Assembly: GCA_030950365.1 (NCBI GenBank)
Contig: JAUZRQ010000118.1
Coordinates: 1 to 33,594 of the forward strand
Length of the DNA stretch: 33,594 nt
From: Candidatus Zhuqueibacterota bacterium
Lineage (GTDB): Bacteria > Zhuqueibacterota > Zhuqueibacteria > Zhuqueibacterales > Geothermadaptataceae
Direction: 5' to 3'
Shown here: positions 31,611 through 33,594 of the stretch, in pieces
Layout: each line of letters starts with the position of its first letter
Numbering within the stretch: the stretch's first letter is position 1
The notes under the pieces: model-generated
Seen by the model: the letters and a program-made list of their open reading frames with translations, nothing else
Told to the model about the DNA's origin: nothing
Database searches by the model: none
Program-made: the position numbers and the translations under genes

Positions 31611-33332
31611 TCATTGCCATTTGATCAAAAGATCGTTGCCCACATTGGGCCAGCGCGAACGCACCTTGATGGAATCGGCCACCTGGAAAAAATGCTCGCT
31701 CGGCCGGAACGGCAGCGGCTGCCCGGGATCGAACCGGTGATTGCGGTTCTCGTCAAGATAGCCCTCAATGGTATATACGCCCGGCAGGATGTTCTGGAAC
31801 TCGTAGGGCCCGGCATGCGGAAGCCACAGGGAGTAATACAGCTTGCCGCCAGCCTGCTGCAATCGTAAAAATACCGGCACGGAATCGAGCTCGGCCGGCT
31901 CAAAGTGAATACGGCCGGCAATGGATGACAGCGTATCTCGGTCGATGCTGACAAACGTCCGAACGCCGGTGGTGTCCAGCAGCGCGTTGCCGGCCAGGTC
32001 TCGAAATTGGCTCGTGTCCAGCGTAATGGTGTAACGCATCTTGCTGGCCCACTGCGGCGATGGCCGGAAGCTCATCGAAAACGGCGATTCCCACACGATG
32101 CTGCCCTCGACTGCTTGGCCGCTGCTATCGGTGACGGCAATGCCGCTCGCGGAATCTGCCGGTTGCATCCATTCATTAAAAACGATCCGTACCGGCTCAT
32201 CCAGCGGCACGTTGAGGGCGCTGTCCGCGGGAACGATGCGAATGATGCGCGGCGCCAGGGTGTCCGGCACGGGTTTGGCGCCGAAGCGGTCATACGCATA
32301 CGCCGTATCGACAGGATTGCCCGAGGCGTCAAAAAGATTCATCACGTCCAACCGCAGATCGCCGGGCTGCGTCACGGGATCGAGCACGGCGTAAAACACG
32401 CGGGGATCTAGCGGGAAACGGGCCACCGCCCGGATGGGAAGCGTGTCTCCGGCCTCTGTGCGCACCACGAAATAGCGCGACCAGTCGCTGGTATCCGCCG
32501 CAACGACCGGCTCATCGAAACGAATTTCGATGATGCGCTGATTGAGCATGCTCGCTTGCGACAGCGCCGGCCTGACGGTATCGGCGCGCTGCAGCCGGAA
32601 ATGCAAATGGCGGTACCGTTTGCGCCGCGCCGAAATCACCACGTCGCCAAAAGTCACGCCGATGGCATCTTCGCCGGGATTGTACACGCCATCGCGCGCC
32701 TCATCGCGAACGGCCACCAGCCGGTAGCGGCCGTGCGAGAGGTACGAAAACCGGTACTGCCCATCATCGCCGGCCTGAGTGATGTAATCCCCGGCCCGGT
32801 GCAGAAAGGCATCAAAGGCTGGATCCCCGCTATCGGGCAGGATGTAGGCCCAGATGGCCACGCCCTGCGGCTTTTTGTCGACCACCCGCCCTGCGATTTC
32901 GCCGTGATCGATGCTGTCGCCGGTGGAAAAGGCCAGGGTGAACGACTGTGCCATGGAGTTGCCATGATTGTCTTTGAGATCGGTGCCGAGGGTGATGACA
33001 TAGGTCCGCTGTGGCAACAAAGAATCCGGGAACTGGATGCGTGCCGTGCGGCCACGGAATTTAAATCTGAGCGGCTCGGCGGGGTTTGGCGAAACAAACA
33101 GCGCCCCGGGAAACGTGTCGCGATCGATCTTTTCGCTAAACACGAATTCGACGGCCGCATCGCGAGGCACGCGCACAGCGCCGGGCTCTGGATAGGTCGC
33201 GACAACTTCCGGCGGCGTTTTGTCCTCAGGCCCACCCGACGGCGGCACCTGATGCGCGCAGGCCATGATCAGAAGCAACAGCGCGCCAACGCATGCTTTT
33301 TTGAAGCATTTTCCATTTTGTCGGGATTTCAT
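31611..33332 (-). CDS. Lipoprotein with bacterial Ig-like (SbsA/Big_5) domains
   Basis: The product is 573 residues from the internal ATG that yields a normal lipoprotein signal (KSRQNGKCFKKACVGALLLLIMAC, lipobox IMAC). An Ig-like domain follows (about 35-130), opening PSGGPEDKTPPEVVATYPEPG, the Big_5 pattern seen in Bacteroidota surface lipoproteins. Residues about 135-240 contain a carboxypeptidase-regulatory-like repeat (GEIAGRVVDKKPQGVAIWAYI, GQYRFSYLSHGRYRLVAVRDE). A second Ig-like domain starts near LAPRIIRIVPADSALNVPLDEP, and the end carries another such repeat (GVYTIEGYLDENRNHRFDPG). The role is unknown: structural or adhesive at the outer membrane by domain content. No ribosome site precedes the ATG. 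Confidence 0.82.
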   Translation of the reverse strand: MKSRQNGKCFKKACVGALLLLIMACAHQVPPSGGPEDKTPPEVVATYPEPGAVRVPRDAAVEFVFSEKIDRDTFPGALFVSPNPAEPLRFKFRGRTARIQFPDSLLPQRTYVITLGTDLKDNHGNSMAQSFTLAFSTGDSIDHGEIAGRVVDKKPQGVAIWAYILPDSGDPAFDAFLHRAGDYITQAGDDGQYRFSYLSHGRYRLVAVRDEARDGVYNPGEDAIGVTFGDVVISARRKRYRHLHFRLQRADTVRPALSQASMLNQRIIEIRFDEPVVAADTSDWSRYFVVRTEAGDTLPIRAVARFPLDPRVFYAVLDPVTQPGDLRLDVMNLFDASGNPVDTAYAYDRFGAKPVPDTLAPRIIRIVPADSALNVPLDEPVRIVFNEWMQPADSASGIAVTDSSGQAVEGSIVWESPFSMSFRPSPQWASKMRYTITLDTSQFRDLAGNALLDTTGVRTFVSIDRDTLSSIAGRIHFEPAELDSVPVFLRLQQAGGKLYYSLWLPHAGPYEFQNILPGVYTIEGYLDENRNHRFDPGQPLPFRPSEHFFQVADSIKVRSRWPNVGNDLLIKWQ

Positions 33333-33594
33333 AAGCAGGGAAATTAGAGAACGACCGGCAAAGATGCAAGGGATTTTGTGCTGTTGGTCTTTTTGCATAT
33401 TGCGGTGAAAGTTGCCACTGATTCCGGACGAAAGTTTACCACTTGATGTTCTGAACTTTTCTTGTTTTTTCACACAGACCTGGTGGCAGGTTTAAGCCGG
33501 AGTACGCACATGGCCTCTGCGCGCCCGGCACCCCTGCGAGAGATTTATTCTTCTCGTCGATGTAGCCCATCTTCTGCATTCAACCAGGCGGTGC
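33333..33594. other. Gene-poor right edge
   Basis: The upstream part of this lipoprotein's frame (to 33473) has no family similarity and is probably leader. A 47-codon open frame on the minus strand (33436-33579) starts with ATG right after an in-frame stop, but its translation resembles nothing I know. No terminator or RNA was recognised. Confidence 0.45.

Noticed and set aside
33333-33473. N-terminal extension of the Ig-domain lipoprotein
   Set aside because: The extension has no signal; the internal ATG gives a proper lipoprotein leader.
33436-33579. 47-codon minus-strand open frame at the right edge
   Set aside because: Starts directly after an in-frame stop, but has no ribosome site, homology or operon support that I can see.

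Overview
The window looks like chromosomal DNA of a moderately GC-rich, diderm (outer-membrane) bacterium, probably from the FCB side of the tree (Calditrichota/KSB1-like). The clues are an exported VIT-VWA protein with a C-terminal FlgD/type-A sorting-like tail, several lipoproteins with Bacteroidota-style Ig domains, an outer-membrane barrel, and a mix of good Shine-Dalgarno sites with leaderless or SD-poor starts. The phylum is inference; there is no rRNA or tRNA in the window to anchor it.

Left part (1-10770, all genes on the minus strand): a VIT-VWA exported protein, then an operon of three lipoproteins with protease-inhibitor folds (two paralogues with BsuPI-like C-terminal domains and a serpin). 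After a gene-poor, repeat-containing stretch comes an envelope pair (a coiled-coil periplasmic protein translationally coupled to an outer-membrane barrel). Just upstream of that pair is a good sigma-54 promoter candidate, and upstream of the promoter lies an NtrC-type sigma-54 activator. Its likely partner kinase (12001-13455) is separated from it by a decayed AAA_14/DUF4143 ATPase.

Middle (13760-20938): a SirB1/transglutaminase-like protein with about 12 TPRs, a divergent GroES, a cold-shock protein and a 6-phosphofructokinase with a good intrinsic terminator on the plus strand; then an apparently intact AbiEi/AbiEii type IV toxin-antitoxin pair with a palindrome just upstream; then an nfeD-stomatin (SPFH) operon on the minus strand.

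Right part (21384-33594): a methyltransferase-GlpD operon and NhaA on the plus strand (NhaA has a striking 19-bp hairpin in its leader). These converge on a minus-strand set: a LicC/PntC-like nucleotidyltransferase, then a tightly coupled operon of an ApgM-like alkaline-phosphatase-superfamily enzyme, a SAM methyltransferase and a CDP-alcohol phosphotransferase. I read this set as a candidate pathway that activates and transfers a phospho head group (Kennedy-pathway logic), possibly an undescribed lipid or solute; it is the best candidate for a new system here. Further right are an intact VapB antitoxin with a vapC toxin killed by two in-frame stop codons, diaminopimelate decarboxylase (lysA), and a large Ig-domain lipoprotein.

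Three copies of a palindromic intergenic repeat (13-111, 3004-3120, 6402-6558) occur in the left part. I saw no tRNA, rRNA, CRISPR array or insertion sequence.
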